Shown: positions 55,630 to 63,897 of the stretch, in pieces
Layout: each line of letters starts with the position of its first letter
Numbering within the stretch: position 1 is the first letter of the stretch
Source: Prevotella sp. P5-50
GTDB taxonomy: Bacteria > Bacteroidota > Bacteroidia > Bacteroidales > Bacteroidaceae
Direction of reading: 5' to 3'
Assembly: GCF_002251295.1 (NCBI RefSeq)
Contig: NZ_NPJA01000051.1
Coordinates: 1 to 64,000, forward strand
Length of the DNA: 64,000 nucleotides
Notes under the pieces: model-generated
Told to the model about the DNA's origin: nothing
The model's input: only the letters and a program-made list of their open reading frames with translations
Databases searched by the model: none
Made by a program: the position numbers and the translations under genes

Positions 55630-55940
55630 TCCATTTGGAAGATGAAAACAAGCATAATCTTTGCGGATATTGCAAGAAAATCTATGAGGGTGACATTTTA
55701 TTGAAAAAAAAGATATTATATACTCTTTTCTAAAAATGTCCTTCCCGATAAAAGTTGGACTTAATTTGTGGTTTTACAGCATTTTTCCTACTCATAGCTG
55801 AATGATAGCAAAAAGTGTACCAATGTATCAAATGTCTAATAGTCAGCGATTTAATAAGATTTGGAGATTTGAATTATTCTGTTTAATTTTGAAGCGCCAA
55901 AAGGGAAACTCCCATGAGGCGATTAACTTAAAATCAATTT
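55630..55940. other. Gene-free stretch with relic frame
   Basis: About 310 nt without a firm gene. A short open stretch encodes CGYCKK near 55655-55680, perhaps a relic of a zinc-binding protein. A 66-residue frame further on overlaps the next gene and is not supported. Confidence 0.45.
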
Positions 55941-56363
55941 ATGCTAACAAACTTCATTTCCTATCTCAAACTTGCATGGCGGTACATCAAAGGTGTCTGT
56001 AGCTTTCGTCACAGAGAATATGATCTTCAATTCGTCTATGATGACAACATGTGGTACATCGATATGCCGTGGCCAGGCGATCGTTATAACCTTGCCATGG
56101 TTGCAGGCTCTAACCATTTGCTGACATACCTTGATTCCAAGAAAGAAAACCGTGTGCGTGTGCTTGTACGTCCGAGTAAAAAACGCATTTCAAACTTGGA
56201 AGGTTACTTTGAGTGCGTGAAGCAATACTCTGGGTTGTTTGCAGGAGCTACTTATAAAGTCAACGGGCTTCCAGACTTTACCCGTGAAATATGGATTTGT
56301 CCCGTTACCCTTACTGTCTTAGGTCATTATCCCAACTACATTTATATTAAACAGATATGGTAG
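55941..56363 (+). CDS. Hypothetical protein (DUF6717-like)
   Basis: A 140-residue protein without a signal peptide. The stretch WYIDMPWPGDRYNLAMVAGSNHLLTYLDS resembles a Bacteroidota DUF of this size (low certainty). Its stop overlaps the next start by 7 nt, so it is coupled to it. Confidence 0.6.
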   Translation: MLTNFISYLKLAWRYIKGVCSFRHREYDLQFVYDDNMWYIDMPWPGDRYNLAMVAGSNHLLTYLDSKKENRVRVLVRPSKKRISNLEGYFECVKQYSGLFAGATYKVNGLPDFTREIWICPVTLTVLGHYPNYIYIKQIW

Positions 56364-56575
56364 ATACATTTATTAAGTTGATAATCAATATCGAAGAGGG
56401 CTGGGGAAACCACTTCGTGTATGATGTAATGCCGTTGAAGAAAAAGAGACCCGATTTGTTCCCGATGGTGCTTGCAGCCTTTGCCAACCATCCACGCTGG
56501 TTTATCAATCATCTTAAAGAAATAGAGACAATATTGGATAGATTTGATTACGTGTTTGATAAAAAAACTAAATAA
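56357..56575 (+). CDS. Hypothetical small protein
   Basis: A 72-residue helical cytoplasmic protein (NHPRWFINHLKEIETILDRF). Starts within the end of the previous gene. No recognised family. Confidence 0.5.
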   Translation: MVDTFIKLIINIEEGWGNHFVYDVMPLKKKRPDLFPMVLAAFANHPRWFINHLKEIETILDRFDYVFDKKTK

Positions 56576-56611
56576 TTAGCATCTTCTTGCAACACTTTGC
56601 ATCTTTATTAC

Positions 56612-56698
56612 TATATTTGTGGTGTTAAAGCGACTCTATGGAGTTAGCTGCGACAGGGCGTTTAGCATATTAAGCTAAAGTTCCCACGTCCTTTTATT
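56612..56698 (+). ncRNA. Possible small RNA or leader with two hairpins
   Basis: A -7 box TATATTTG (56612-56619) is followed by a small hairpin (about 56628-56648) and a second hairpin at 56652-56690 (GAC, GGG and TTTAGC pairing with GCTAAA, CCC and GTC), then CTTTTATT. This has the form of a ~70-nt transcript with an intrinsic terminator. It could also be the leader of the lipoprotein gene at 56745. Confidence 0.4.
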
Positions 56699-56744
56699 AT
56701 TAACTGCTGATGTCTGGGAATTGGTTGGCCTATATTATGTCAAC

Positions 56745-57104
56745 ATGAAGGAAAATGTGTTTTTAGTAATTGCTTCATTGTTAAGCATTATTCTTTTTAT
56801 CTCTTGTGATAATAAGAGTGAGAAAAAAAATGATGATGGCGAGAGAATTATATTTGTTAATAGTGCAGAAGATATTGGTACTAAAGGAAAAGGACACTAT
56901 ATTAATACTAATAAAGAATACAGGGATCGAGATGGCGTGAGATGGTCTAAGGATAACATATGGGCTCCGGGGCCAAATGAATCTTTAAATGACGCAAGTC
57001 ACAAAGAAAAAATGAGAGCATTTGAAGGATCTGGACAAGAAGACCAATATGAAGAAGGCTATAAGGATGGCTATAATGCCGCAAAAAGCGAGTTGGAAGA
57101 CTAA
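56745..57104 (+). CDS. Lipoprotein, hypothetical
   Basis: A 119-residue lipoprotein (signal ending in FISC, followed by polar DNKSEKK). The mature part is short, charged and Gly-rich (GYKDGYNAAKSELED tail). No recognised family. Thirteen nt before the next gene. Confidence 0.6.
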   Translation: MKENVFLVIASLLSIILFISCDNKSEKKNDDGERIIFVNSAEDIGTKGKGHYINTNKEYRDRDGVRWSKDNIWAPGPNESLNDASHKEKMRAFEGSGQEDQYEEGYKDGYNAAKSELED

Positions 57105-57116
57105 CAATCTAATGTT

Positions 57117-57302
57117 ATGGAATCAGTTTCTAAAAAAGTGCTATTAGGAGCTTTCTGTTTTCTACAGCTATCGGTTTATGCTTATAGAGACAGGCCAGTA
57201 GATGATAGTGATTATGTTTCACCATATCCAATTATCATCAGTATTGTGATTCTTGCCTTTTTTGGCATCTTATGGTTATTTGATAAAATCAGAGGTAAAT
57301 GA
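57117..57302 (+). CDS. Small membrane protein, hypothetical
   Basis: A 61-residue protein with a signal-like start and one C-terminal membrane helix (about 39-56). It is 12 nt after the lipoprotein gene and probably cotranscribed. Confidence 0.5.
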   Translation: MESVSKKVLLGAFCFLQLSVYAYRDRPVDDSDYVSPYPIIISIVILAFFGILWLFDKIRGK

Positions 57303-57370
57303 TGAATAATTAGCGCATGCCCATTTCGGAGGAAATAATAAAGGTAGATAATCTCCCGATTTAAATGGGA

Positions 57371-57412
57371 TTATTTCTTCAATGCATGTTTGACGTCAAT
57401 GAATGGATATTA
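57371..57412 (+). pseudogene. 42-nt relic related to the 54585 gene
   Basis: Matches 54651-54692 at 37 of 42 positions. Several differences fall at third codon positions (LFLQ-M-DVNEWI is still readable), which suggests a decayed former paralog. Confidence 0.7.
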
Positions 57413-57497
57413 ATATGAATAATAAAGAATACGACAAACATAATTGCATCGTCTGGCCACAATTTTTAATTAATAAATAACTAAAAATTATTAAGCT

Positions 57498-57863
57498 ATG
57501 GTTTATAACAAAGTAAGTTTCGAGGGAGTTGTCAAATACAATTTTAGTGATGTAGAGACAAACTCTGCCATGAGATTTGAAAGTAATACTCTATATTTTA
57601 GAGGTGTTTCTATCCCAATAAGGAAAACATTATGGAACTCATTCATTAGCGAATTCAGTTATCGTCACTTTACTAATGAAACATATCACACTATAAAATT
57701 TCTCATAACGCCTGATGGTGGTTATATGGTAAAGAGTTATTCAGGAAATAGGGCTGATAATTTTATTGGTAAATTTATGAGCATAGGAATGGAAGACAGA
57801 TGGAGTTCGCCTCTTTATAGTGAATCAGAGTTCAGAATGCCTAAAGATGATGACGAGTGGTAA
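57498..57863 (+). CDS. Hypothetical protein
   Basis: A 121-residue cytoplasmic protein with a probable beta-rich fold (FEGVVKYNFSDVE, YHTIKFLITPDGGYMVKSYSG). No recognised family; stands alone in the island. Confidence 0.5.
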   Translation: MVYNKVSFEGVVKYNFSDVETNSAMRFESNTLYFRGVSIPIRKTLWNSFISEFSYRHFTNETYHTIKFLITPDGGYMVKSYSGNRADNFIGKFMSIGMEDRWSSPLYSESEFRMPKDDDEW

Positions 57864-57968
57864 ATAGTGATTGAAAGTGAGCGTAAAGAACTGCTAGAGG
57901 ACATTAGGAACTGACACAAGTTATCCTCTTTAGCATCATATCAACGTTATATGTAAATCCATAATAAT

Positions 57969-58355
57969 ATGAGTACAATAGAAGAACTCCGAATACAGAA
58001 CGAGGCTTTAGAAAGATCTCCCGAATACCAAAGGATAATCCCCGAGGTAATGAAAGAGGTCTATACCCAGTTTGTCAATGAGAGGATTAAACAGGAAGAG
58101 AAATGGCTAGAAATGGATGACTCAGACGATCCGTTCTATGATGGTTCAGGCGAGTCCATGAAAGTTTCTATAAGTAAGAGAATTGCCGAAGCAAAAAGAT
58201 TGCTGCCTTCCAATCCTGAGCAAGCAGCCGAATTATTCATGCAGCTTGGTTGCTGTCATACTCTATGGGCATTACAAAAGTGCATCCTAAAAGAGAAATA
58301 CGACATTACTTGGTACACTCCTGCAGAACTTCATCCAGAGATCAAATATGATTAG
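57969..58355 (+). CDS. Hypothetical helical protein
   Basis: A 128-residue acidic, helical cytoplasmic protein (IEELRIQNEALERSPEYQ; SKRIAEAKRLLPSNPEQAAELFMQLG). The middle resembles a TPR-like helix pair. No recognised family. Confidence 0.55.
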   Translation: MSTIEELRIQNEALERSPEYQRIIPEVMKEVYTQFVNERIKQEEKWLEMDDSDDPFYDGSGESMKVSISKRIAEAKRLLPSNPEQAAELFMQLGCCHTLWALQKCILKEKYDITWYTPAELHPEIKYD

Positions 58356-58379
58356 CTTGGATCTAAGGGAGTAGATTAC

Positions 58380-58502
58380 ATGGGTGACAATTTAGACCAC
58401 GACTTTATTGAATTAGAATACGAAGACAAATACGTTTACATTGACCCTAAATTATATGAATTCTGTGGCAGGACTGGTGAGACTGAATGCCCAAAGAAAT
58501 AA
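58380..58502 (+). CDS. 40-residue small acidic protein
   Basis: A short frame encoding a very acidic protein (MGDNLDHDFIELEYEDKYVY...). Its end overlaps the start of the L,D-transpeptidase frame by 16 nt. Could be a genuine small gene coupled to it. Confidence 0.4.
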   Translation: MGDNLDHDFIELEYEDKYVYIDPKLYEFCGRTGETECPKK

Positions 58503-59164
58503 CCAATAACAGTTTCGGAAATACCATGTGGAAGAAGATACTAACGATTACATTAGTCTGCATCGTTGCGGCAATAGCCATAGCGATGGGAGCGGCTTTA
58601 TTTTGGGGTAAGACTCCATCTATATGCTCTGAAAGAATCAATGAGGCTAAGACCTTCGCAAAAGAAAAAGGCTTCAATCCAGACTACTGCATCTTCGTAG
58701 ATTTCTCTGCTTATTCTGGCAGCAAAAGATTCATGCTCTATAGTTTCAAAGAGGATAAAGTAATCTATAGCTGCAAGTGTGCTCATGGAAATGATGGTTC
58801 TGAGAAGATGGAAGCTACAGAACAGTCGTTTAGTAATGAAAAGGGCAGTCATAAATCAAGCCTTGGTAAATACAAGATAGGCAAGAAGAGGACAATGAAC
58901 ACCATAGATGGAACAATAGACATTAGTAAACTAAAGGTTTCTTGCTATGAAATGCACGGTTTAGAAAAGACCAATAGCAACGCACATTCCAGAGGAATAC
59001 TATTGCACCCAGACCCAACAATGACTAATATACCCACTCCTTTGCTTCCTTGGCATAGTTTTGGCTGTTTCTCTATACCATATAGCGCATTTAATACCAT
59101 CTCTAAACACATTGACCAGTCAGAGAAGCCTATATTGTTGTGGGCTTATTATGCCCCATCTTAA
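58487..59164 (+). CDS. Murein L,D-transpeptidase-like protein (YkuD_2 type)
   Basis: A 225-residue protein with a signal anchor (about 15-40) and a YkuD_2-like catalytic domain: NYCIFVDFSAYSGSKRFMLY-type start, HSRGILLHP, and the active-site motif W189-H-S-F-G-C194. This family cross-links or modifies peptidoglycan peptides in the periplasm. It may start at ATG 58487 or at 58526. Its presence near a penicillin-binding-like protein gives the island a cell-wall theme. Confidence 0.75.
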   Translation: MPKEITNNSFGNTMWKKILTITLVCIVAAIAIAMGAALFWGKTPSICSERINEAKTFAKEKGFNPDYCIFVDFSAYSGSKRFMLYSFKEDKVIYSCKCAHGNDGSEKMEATEQSFSNEKGSHKSSLGKYKIGKKRTMNTIDGTIDISKLKVSCYEMHGLEKTNSNAHSRGILLHPDPTMTNIPTPLLPWHSFGCFSIPYSAFNTISKHIDQSEKPILLWAYYAPS

Positions 59165-59340
59165 CTCCATAAGAGAGAGGTGACAAATTAGCTCAAAAAT
59201 TGCTCTTATATACCCGAAATGTTAAAATGTCCCCTCTCTCATAATAGATTATTTCATAGAATCGCTATATCTTGTGGTATAATTAAGAAATGAGAAGTTC
59301 CATTTTGAGGTCTGATTCGGAATACATATACTTGTTTAGA

Positions 59341-59394
59341 GATTGATTCAAAGTGACTTCGCGGGTGCGCACCACTTTTCTATTTGAATCAATC
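59341..59394. repeat. Perfect 12-bp inverted repeat with structured centre
   Basis: Arms GATTGATTCAAA (59341-59352) and TTTGAATCAATC (59383-59394) are exact reverse complements. The centre has further pairing (AAAGTG with CACTTT; GCG with CGC). Confidence 0.65.
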
Positions 59395-59436
59395 GTTTCC
59401 AGATAAGTTACGTTGAATCAATTAAAAATTCGGACT

Positions 59437-59553
59437 ATGGAAAAGGACATCAAAAAGGGTAATGCCCCGTATTTCGCTGATCTTATCGGCTTTAAGAATG
59501 AAAAGTCAAAAGGCTATGCCAACATGAGTTTTACAAAGCAGCTATCACATTAA
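59437..59553 (+). CDS. 38-residue small protein
   Basis: A short basic frame (MEKDIKKGNAPYFADLIGF, then Lys-rich), followed directly by a terminator overlapping its stop codon. Possibly a real small gene or the stub of a truncated one. Confidence 0.4.
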   Translation: MEKDIKKGNAPYFADLIGFKNEKSKGYANMSFTKQLSH

Positions 59554-59564
59554 TGTGGTGGCTG
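59539..59564 (+). terminator. Terminator overlapping a stop codon
   Basis: A near-palindromic 13-bp stem (two G-U pairs) followed by TTTTCCTTTTT. It includes the stop codon of the 38-residue frame. Confidence 0.6.
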
Positions 59565-59956
59565 TTTTCCTTTTTAATGGATTCCGTACAAAATCAATCC
59601 ATTTTGTCAATTCCAGACATTTAAGATTTTTAACTTGAACTCTCATTCACTAATGGATATATTAGTGTGTTGAGGCAGAGAATCAGAGTCATTCTTTAAT
59701 CTTGTCTCTAAATTCTTTAAAAGCCCATGGAGGGGCTTCTACATGGTTGAACCATAGGGTTTCCACGGGATGGACGAAATGGTATTATTCGCCGCGGAAA
59801 TGCTCAGTGTGTACAGGAAGTGCAGGGTTCTGCCTCGGCAGATTGGGAGCAAAAGGCATTTTGCTGGTTTGTGGTTGCAGAAGGGTATTCTGCCAGCCAT
59901 GAAGGTGGCTACTCGTCGAGTTGCCGATAGTTTCTCGTCGGCATCTCGATCGATAT

Positions 59957-60103
59957 TCGTTGCTCTTTCGTTCGTTTTTCGCTTGTTCCTCGTTCGGTCC
60001 TCGTTCGGTCTTCGATAGACTAACGAATAAGCAACGAGAGACGAACGAGAGACGAACGAGGACCTAACGAGAAGTGAACGAGAACCGAACGAGAACCGAA
60101 CGA
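59957..60103. repeat. Opposed arrays of an 11-bp repeat
   Basis: Five units of TCGTTCGGTCC type (59957-60011) face seven units of the reverse-complement type GAACCGAACGA/GAGACGAACGA (60027-60103) across a 15-nt hinge. Together they can fold into a long imperfect hairpin. Confidence 0.8.
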
Positions 60104-60690
60104 TAACGGGTCGGGTGTCAATTGAAGTCTCATAGTCCTTCTGTTGTAACCAGTTTGGATAGTTGAATACGATGTTTGTAAACATAAATGCCTTGGTTTT
60201 AATTATACGATAAATGATTTGTTGCAGGGGTACCTTCTTGTTTTGAAAATCATCCTCAGGTAGGGCTGCAAAGATACAACATCACAAAAACCAGATGTCC
60301 ATCTTTGTCACTCTTTGTCACTTTTTGGTCGAAAATTTAGTTTTATTTAACTTATCTACAGATTATTTTACATAAATTCTACACAAAGAACAGCTAAACG
60401 CCTTTGATGAGAGATCAATAGTCGAACTATGAGGTGCCGTATCTTTTATGGATAATAAACCTTAATCAGACCGAAGGTTATTTGTAAACAGTATTTACCT
60501 TTACCCAAGATCTTGAGTTTTTTATAAGACTGCATTTTGTGAAGTTTTCAATCACCAGGGTCTCTCACGTTTCATTCAAAATCTCAAAAAATCCAGTATT
60601 ATAAGAAATGCAAAACCTAACCAAACCTTAATGACCGATTTGGATTAAAGTTAGGTACTCACGCTCGGAGAAACACAAATTTATTTGGAT

Positions 60691-60846
60691 TCTGCTCACT
60701 TAATCGTACCTCTGACCTGAAGGTCCAAGGTACTTCTGCTCACTTAATCGTACCTTTAATCCTTCGGTTTTTAGGTACTCCCGTTCGGGAATTCCAAAGA
60801 AAAAAGTGTTTTTCTTTGGAATTTCACTCACTTAATCGTACCTTTG
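60691..60846 (+). repeat. Three copies of a promoter-like sequence before dnaX
   Basis: The sequence CTGCTCACTTAATCGTACCT occurs at 60691-60711, 60735-60757 and, as CACTCACTTAATCGTACCTTTG, at 60824-60846. Only the last has a complete TACCTTTG box. AGGTACTC, the inverse of the end, precedes copies 1 and 3. Confidence 0.8.
60815..60846 (+). promoter_or_regulatory. Promoter of dnaX
   Basis: TTTG (60815-60818), 20 nt, TACCTTTG (60839-60846). The -33 box lies in the right arm of a perfect 15-bp inverted repeat (60790-60804 with 60809-60823). Confidence 0.75.
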
Positions 60847-60867
60847 TGTGCGAAATCTATTAATCAC

Positions 60868-62718
60868 ATGGAAGAATATATCGTATCGGCAAGAAAATAC
60901 CGCCCTGCCACATTCGATACCGTAGTGGGACAACAAGCACTGACCACTACGCTGAAGAATGCTGTGAAGAGCGGCAAACTGGCTCACGCCTACTTGTTTT
61001 GCGGTCCGAGAGGTGTAGGAAAGACTACCTGCGCACGTATCTTTGCCAAGGCTATCAACTGTCTCTCTCCCACGGAAGACGGGGAGGCATGCGGACACTG
61101 TGAAAGTTGCCAAGCCTTCAACGAGCAACGGTCGTTCAACATCTTCGAACTCGATGCCGCCTCCAACAACTCGGTAGAGCATATCAAGACACTCATGGAG
61201 CAAACCCGCATACCACCGCAGGTTGGTAAATACAAGGTGTTTATCATCGACGAGGTGCACATGCTCTCTACCGCTGCCTTCAATGCTTTTCTAAAAACAC
61301 TGGAAGAGCCACCTGCACATGTCATCTTTATCTTAGCAACCACCGAGAAGCATAAGATTCTGCCTACCATTCTCAGCCGTTGCCAAATCTACGACTTTGA
61401 GCGCATGACCGTGCAAAACACCATTGCTCATCTGAAATCGGTTGCAGAGAAAGAGGGCATACAATATGAAGAGCAGGCATTGGAGGTGATAGCAGAAAAG
61501 GCTGATGGCGGAATGCGCGACGCACTCTCCATCTTCGACCAGGCTGCATCATTCTGCCAAGGCAATATCACTTATCAGAAGGTGATAGAAGACTTGAACG
61601 TGCTTGACTCCGACTATTACTTCAAGATTATAGACTATTCCATCGAAAACAAAGTAAGCGAAATCATGTTGCTTGCCAACCAGATTATTGCCCATGGTTT
61701 CGATGGCGGATTATTGATAGGGGGGCTTGCCAAACACGTGCGTAACGTGATGATGGCGAAAGACCCACAGACCCTGCCTTTGCTTGAGACAAGCGAACAA
61801 CAACGGGAGCGTCTGCAGCAACAGGCGCAGCGTTGCGACTTGCGCTTCCTCTATAGTGCCCTACGCCTGATGAACCAATGCGACATTAACTACCGACAGT
61901 CTTCCAACAAACGACTGCTGGTAGAACTGACGCTCATCGAGGTAGCTCAGCTGACTCAGCCCGCCGAGGGGGCTGGCAGTGGGCGTAGGCCCAGAAGACT
62001 GAAATCCCTGTTCAAACACTTGATACGGCAGTCGCAACACACACAGCAGGCTCAACAGGTGGCCTCAGCTGCTACTGCCGTATCCACAGCATCGGCAGCA
62101 GGAAGAGTTTCACAGCAGACTTCTTCCGCAACGAATGTTGTACCCACTCCTAAGATTCTGCAACAGACGCAGACTGCCTCTCCCCAGCCCAGGCAGCAGG
62201 TGGCTACCTACAATACAGCAAACCGCCCACGGCTGAAAACTGCCGTTGGCTTCTCATGGAACAATCTGCGCAAACAGTCGGACACTGACAAGGCTCCGAT
62301 GACCGATGTCTTGGTCAACGAGCAAGCTGCAACAAGCGCCGCAACACAGGATCAAGCCGAATTCACCGAAGCCGACCTGACGCGCGAATGGATTGCCATG
62401 TGCAACCGTATGCCCCAGCAATACAGTGCTGTTGCCACTCGCATGAAGAACATGACACCGGTCATTAAAGAAATGCCACAGATAGAGGTAACGGTTGACA
62501 ACCAGTTGGTCATGGAACAGATGCAGCAGATCAAAGGCAGTATTGTCAACACCTTGAAACTGCATCTGCAAAACAATAAGATTACGCTCAACATCGTTTT
62601 GGCAGAGTTCGACGAACAAGAGCGTTCTCTGACCCGTCGTGAGCAATACGAAGAAATGGAAAAAGATAATCCCGCAGTCAAGCAACTGCGGGACATGTTG
62701 AATCTTGAATTGGCCTAA
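60868..62718 (+). CDS. dnaX: DNA polymerase III subunit gamma/tau
   Basis: A 616-residue clamp-loader subunit. Walker A GPRGVGKT (46-53), zinc-binding Cys65, Cys75, Cys78 and Cys81, Walker B IIDEVHML, sensor SRCQIYDF, then AAA+ lid and a Gln/Ala/Thr-rich linker (about 375-480) before a C-terminal domain. ATG 60868 gives the conserved EEYIVSARKYRP start; the TTG at 60844 overlaps the promoter. It marks the right edge of the island. Confidence 0.96.
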   Translation: MEEYIVSARKYRPATFDTVVGQQALTTTLKNAVKSGKLAHAYLFCGPRGVGKTTCARIFAKAINCLSPTEDGEACGHCESCQAFNEQRSFNIFELDAASNNSVEHIKTLMEQTRIPPQVGKYKVFIIDEVHMLSTAAFNAFLKTLEEPPAHVIFILATTEKHKILPTILSRCQIYDFERMTVQNTIAHLKSVAEKEGIQYEEQALEVIAEKADGGMRDALSIFDQAASFCQGNITYQKVIEDLNVLDSDYYFKIIDYSIENKVSEIMLLANQIIAHGFDGGLLIGGLAKHVRNVMMAKDPQTLPLLETSEQQRERLQQQAQRCDLRFLYSALRLMNQCDINYRQSSNKRLLVELTLIEVAQLTQPAEGAGSGRRPRRLKSLFKHLIRQSQHTQQAQQVASAATAVSTASAAGRVSQQTSSATNVVPTPKILQQTQTASPQPRQQVATYNTANRPRLKTAVGFSWNNLRKQSDTDKAPMTDVLVNEQAATSAATQDQAEFTEADLTREWIAMCNRMPQQYSAVATRMKNMTPVIKEMPQIEVTVDNQLVMEQMQQIKGSIVNTLKLHLQNNKITLNIVLAEFDEQERSLTRREQYEEMEKDNPAVKQLRDMLNLELA

Positions 62719-62773
62719 GCATTATTTATCGCAAACGACTCAGGCCTCTAACTACTGACGCTAAGCAAATCGA

Positions 62774-62817
62774 GCAGGCAAGCACGACGTCCCAACAGGG
62801 GCATCAGGCCTGCCTGT
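62774..62817. terminator. Weak hairpin between convergent dnaX and asnA
   Basis: CAGGCA and TGCCTG pair around a ~30-nt GC-rich loop, with partial outer pairing (TCGA). T-tract is poor. It lies between the two convergent stops. Confidence 0.35.
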
Positions 62818-62823
62818 TTCGAA

Positions 62824-63861
62824 TTATATCAACTGCATGCCCAGTGCCTTACACTCGGCGCGCATATCATCGGGCCATATCGAAGCCTGTATCTCACCGA
62901 TATGTCCTTTATGAAGCAATACCATACACAAGCGACTCTGACCAATACCGCCACCAATGCTTAATGGCAGTTCGCCCTGCAATAGTTTGCGGTGGAAATA
63001 GAGTTGCTCGCGATCTTCCTTACCTTCCAGTTTCAACTGTCGCAACAAGGCTTTCTTGTCCACACGGATACCCATTGACGACAACTCAAACGAACGTCCC
63101 AATACAGGATACCAAATCAGAATATCACCATTGAGTCCCGGCAGTCCGTTCTCGCCCATTGTTGACCAGTCATCATAGTCTGGTGCACGTCCATCGTGTT
63201 TCTCTCCGTTAGAGAGTACGCCACCGATACCTATGATAAACACCGCACCGTATTTCTCACAGATGGCATCTTCGCGCTCTTTCGGCGACTTGTCTGGATA
63301 CATCTGCAAGAGTTCTTCTGCATGGATAAAGGTAATCTTCTCAGGCAGGAAGGGCTTAATCTGATCGTAGGTCTCACAGGTGAGGTATTCCGTACGGCGA
63401 ATAGCTGCATAGATGCGCTCTACCACATTTTTCAGATAAGCCACAGTGCGCTGTTCTGGAGTGATAACAGCCTCCCAGTCCCACTGATCGACATAGAGCG
63501 AATGTAGATTATCCAGTTCCTCATCGGCACGGATAGCATTCATATCGGTATAGATACCATATCCCGGCTCTATTTTGTATTCTGCCAGCGAAAGGCGTTT
63601 CCACTTAGCCAACGAATGAACTACTTCTGCCGTAGCATCGCCAAGATCCTTGATAGGAAACGAAACGGCACGCTCCACACCATTGAGGTCGTCGTTGATA
63701 CCGAGTCCTTTCAAAACAAACAAAGGAGCTGTGACACGGCGGAGTCTTAATTCAGTAGATAGATTCTGCTGAAAGAACTCCTTGATAAGCTTGATTCCCT
63801 GTTCGGTGTGTTTCACGTCGAGCAGTGGCTGATATACTATAGGTTTAATAAGTCTGGTCAT
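62824..63861 (-). CDS. asnA: Aspartate-ammonia ligase
   Basis: A 345-residue cytoplasmic enzyme making asparagine from aspartate, ammonia and ATP. Motifs match AsnA: LSTELRLRRVTAPLFV, ERAVSFPIKDLGD, AEVVHSLAKWKRLSL, GIYTDMNAIRADEE, and the C-terminal ELPLSIGGGIGQSRLCMVLLHKGHIGE. It is convergent with dnaX. Confidence 0.97.
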   Translation of the reverse strand: MTRLIKPIVYQPLLDVKHTEQGIKLIKEFFQQNLSTELRLRRVTAPLFVLKGLGINDDLNGVERAVSFPIKDLGDATAEVVHSLAKWKRLSLAEYKIEPGYGIYTDMNAIRADEELDNLHSLYVDQWDWEAVITPEQRTVAYLKNVVERIYAAIRRTEYLTCETYDQIKPFLPEKITFIHAEELLQMYPDKSPKEREDAICEKYGAVFIIGIGGVLSNGEKHDGRAPDYDDWSTMGENGLPGLNGDILIWYPVLGRSFELSSMGIRVDKKALLRQLKLEGKEDREQLYFHRKLLQGELPLSIGGGIGQSRLCMVLLHKGHIGEIQASIWPDDMRAECKALGMQLI

Positions 63862-63889
63862 TTTTTATGCTTTTTCTTTATTTCGTCTG

Positions 63890-63897
63890 CAAAGGTA
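63890..63897 (-). promoter_or_regulatory. -7 box of asnA
   Basis: TACCTTTG on the minus strand, 28 nt before the ATG at 63861. Confidence 0.55.

Larger units (their letters stand above)
59165..60814. other. Gene-poor right end of the island
   Basis: About 1.65 kb with only a 38-residue frame supported. It contains a hairpin after the L,D-transpeptidase (arms near 59172 and 59241), a perfect 12-bp inverted repeat (59341-59394), an 11-bp repeat pair of arrays (59957-60103), and a promoter-like repeat region before dnaX. Confidence 0.6.

Noticed and set aside
55802..56002. 66-residue frame
   Set aside because: It runs into the start of the gene at 55941 in another frame and has no supporting features.
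59702..59902. 66-residue plus-strand frame after the small-protein unit
   Set aside because: No promoter, no family features, and it ends in low-complexity DNA next to the repeat arrays.
59739..60185. 148-residue minus-strand frame across the 11-bp arrays
   Set aside because: Much of it is a translation of the repeat (SRSLLVRSSFVSRSS type) and the rest has no recognisable fold. A TATCTTTG box upstream at 60269-60276 is noted, but is not enough to call a gene.
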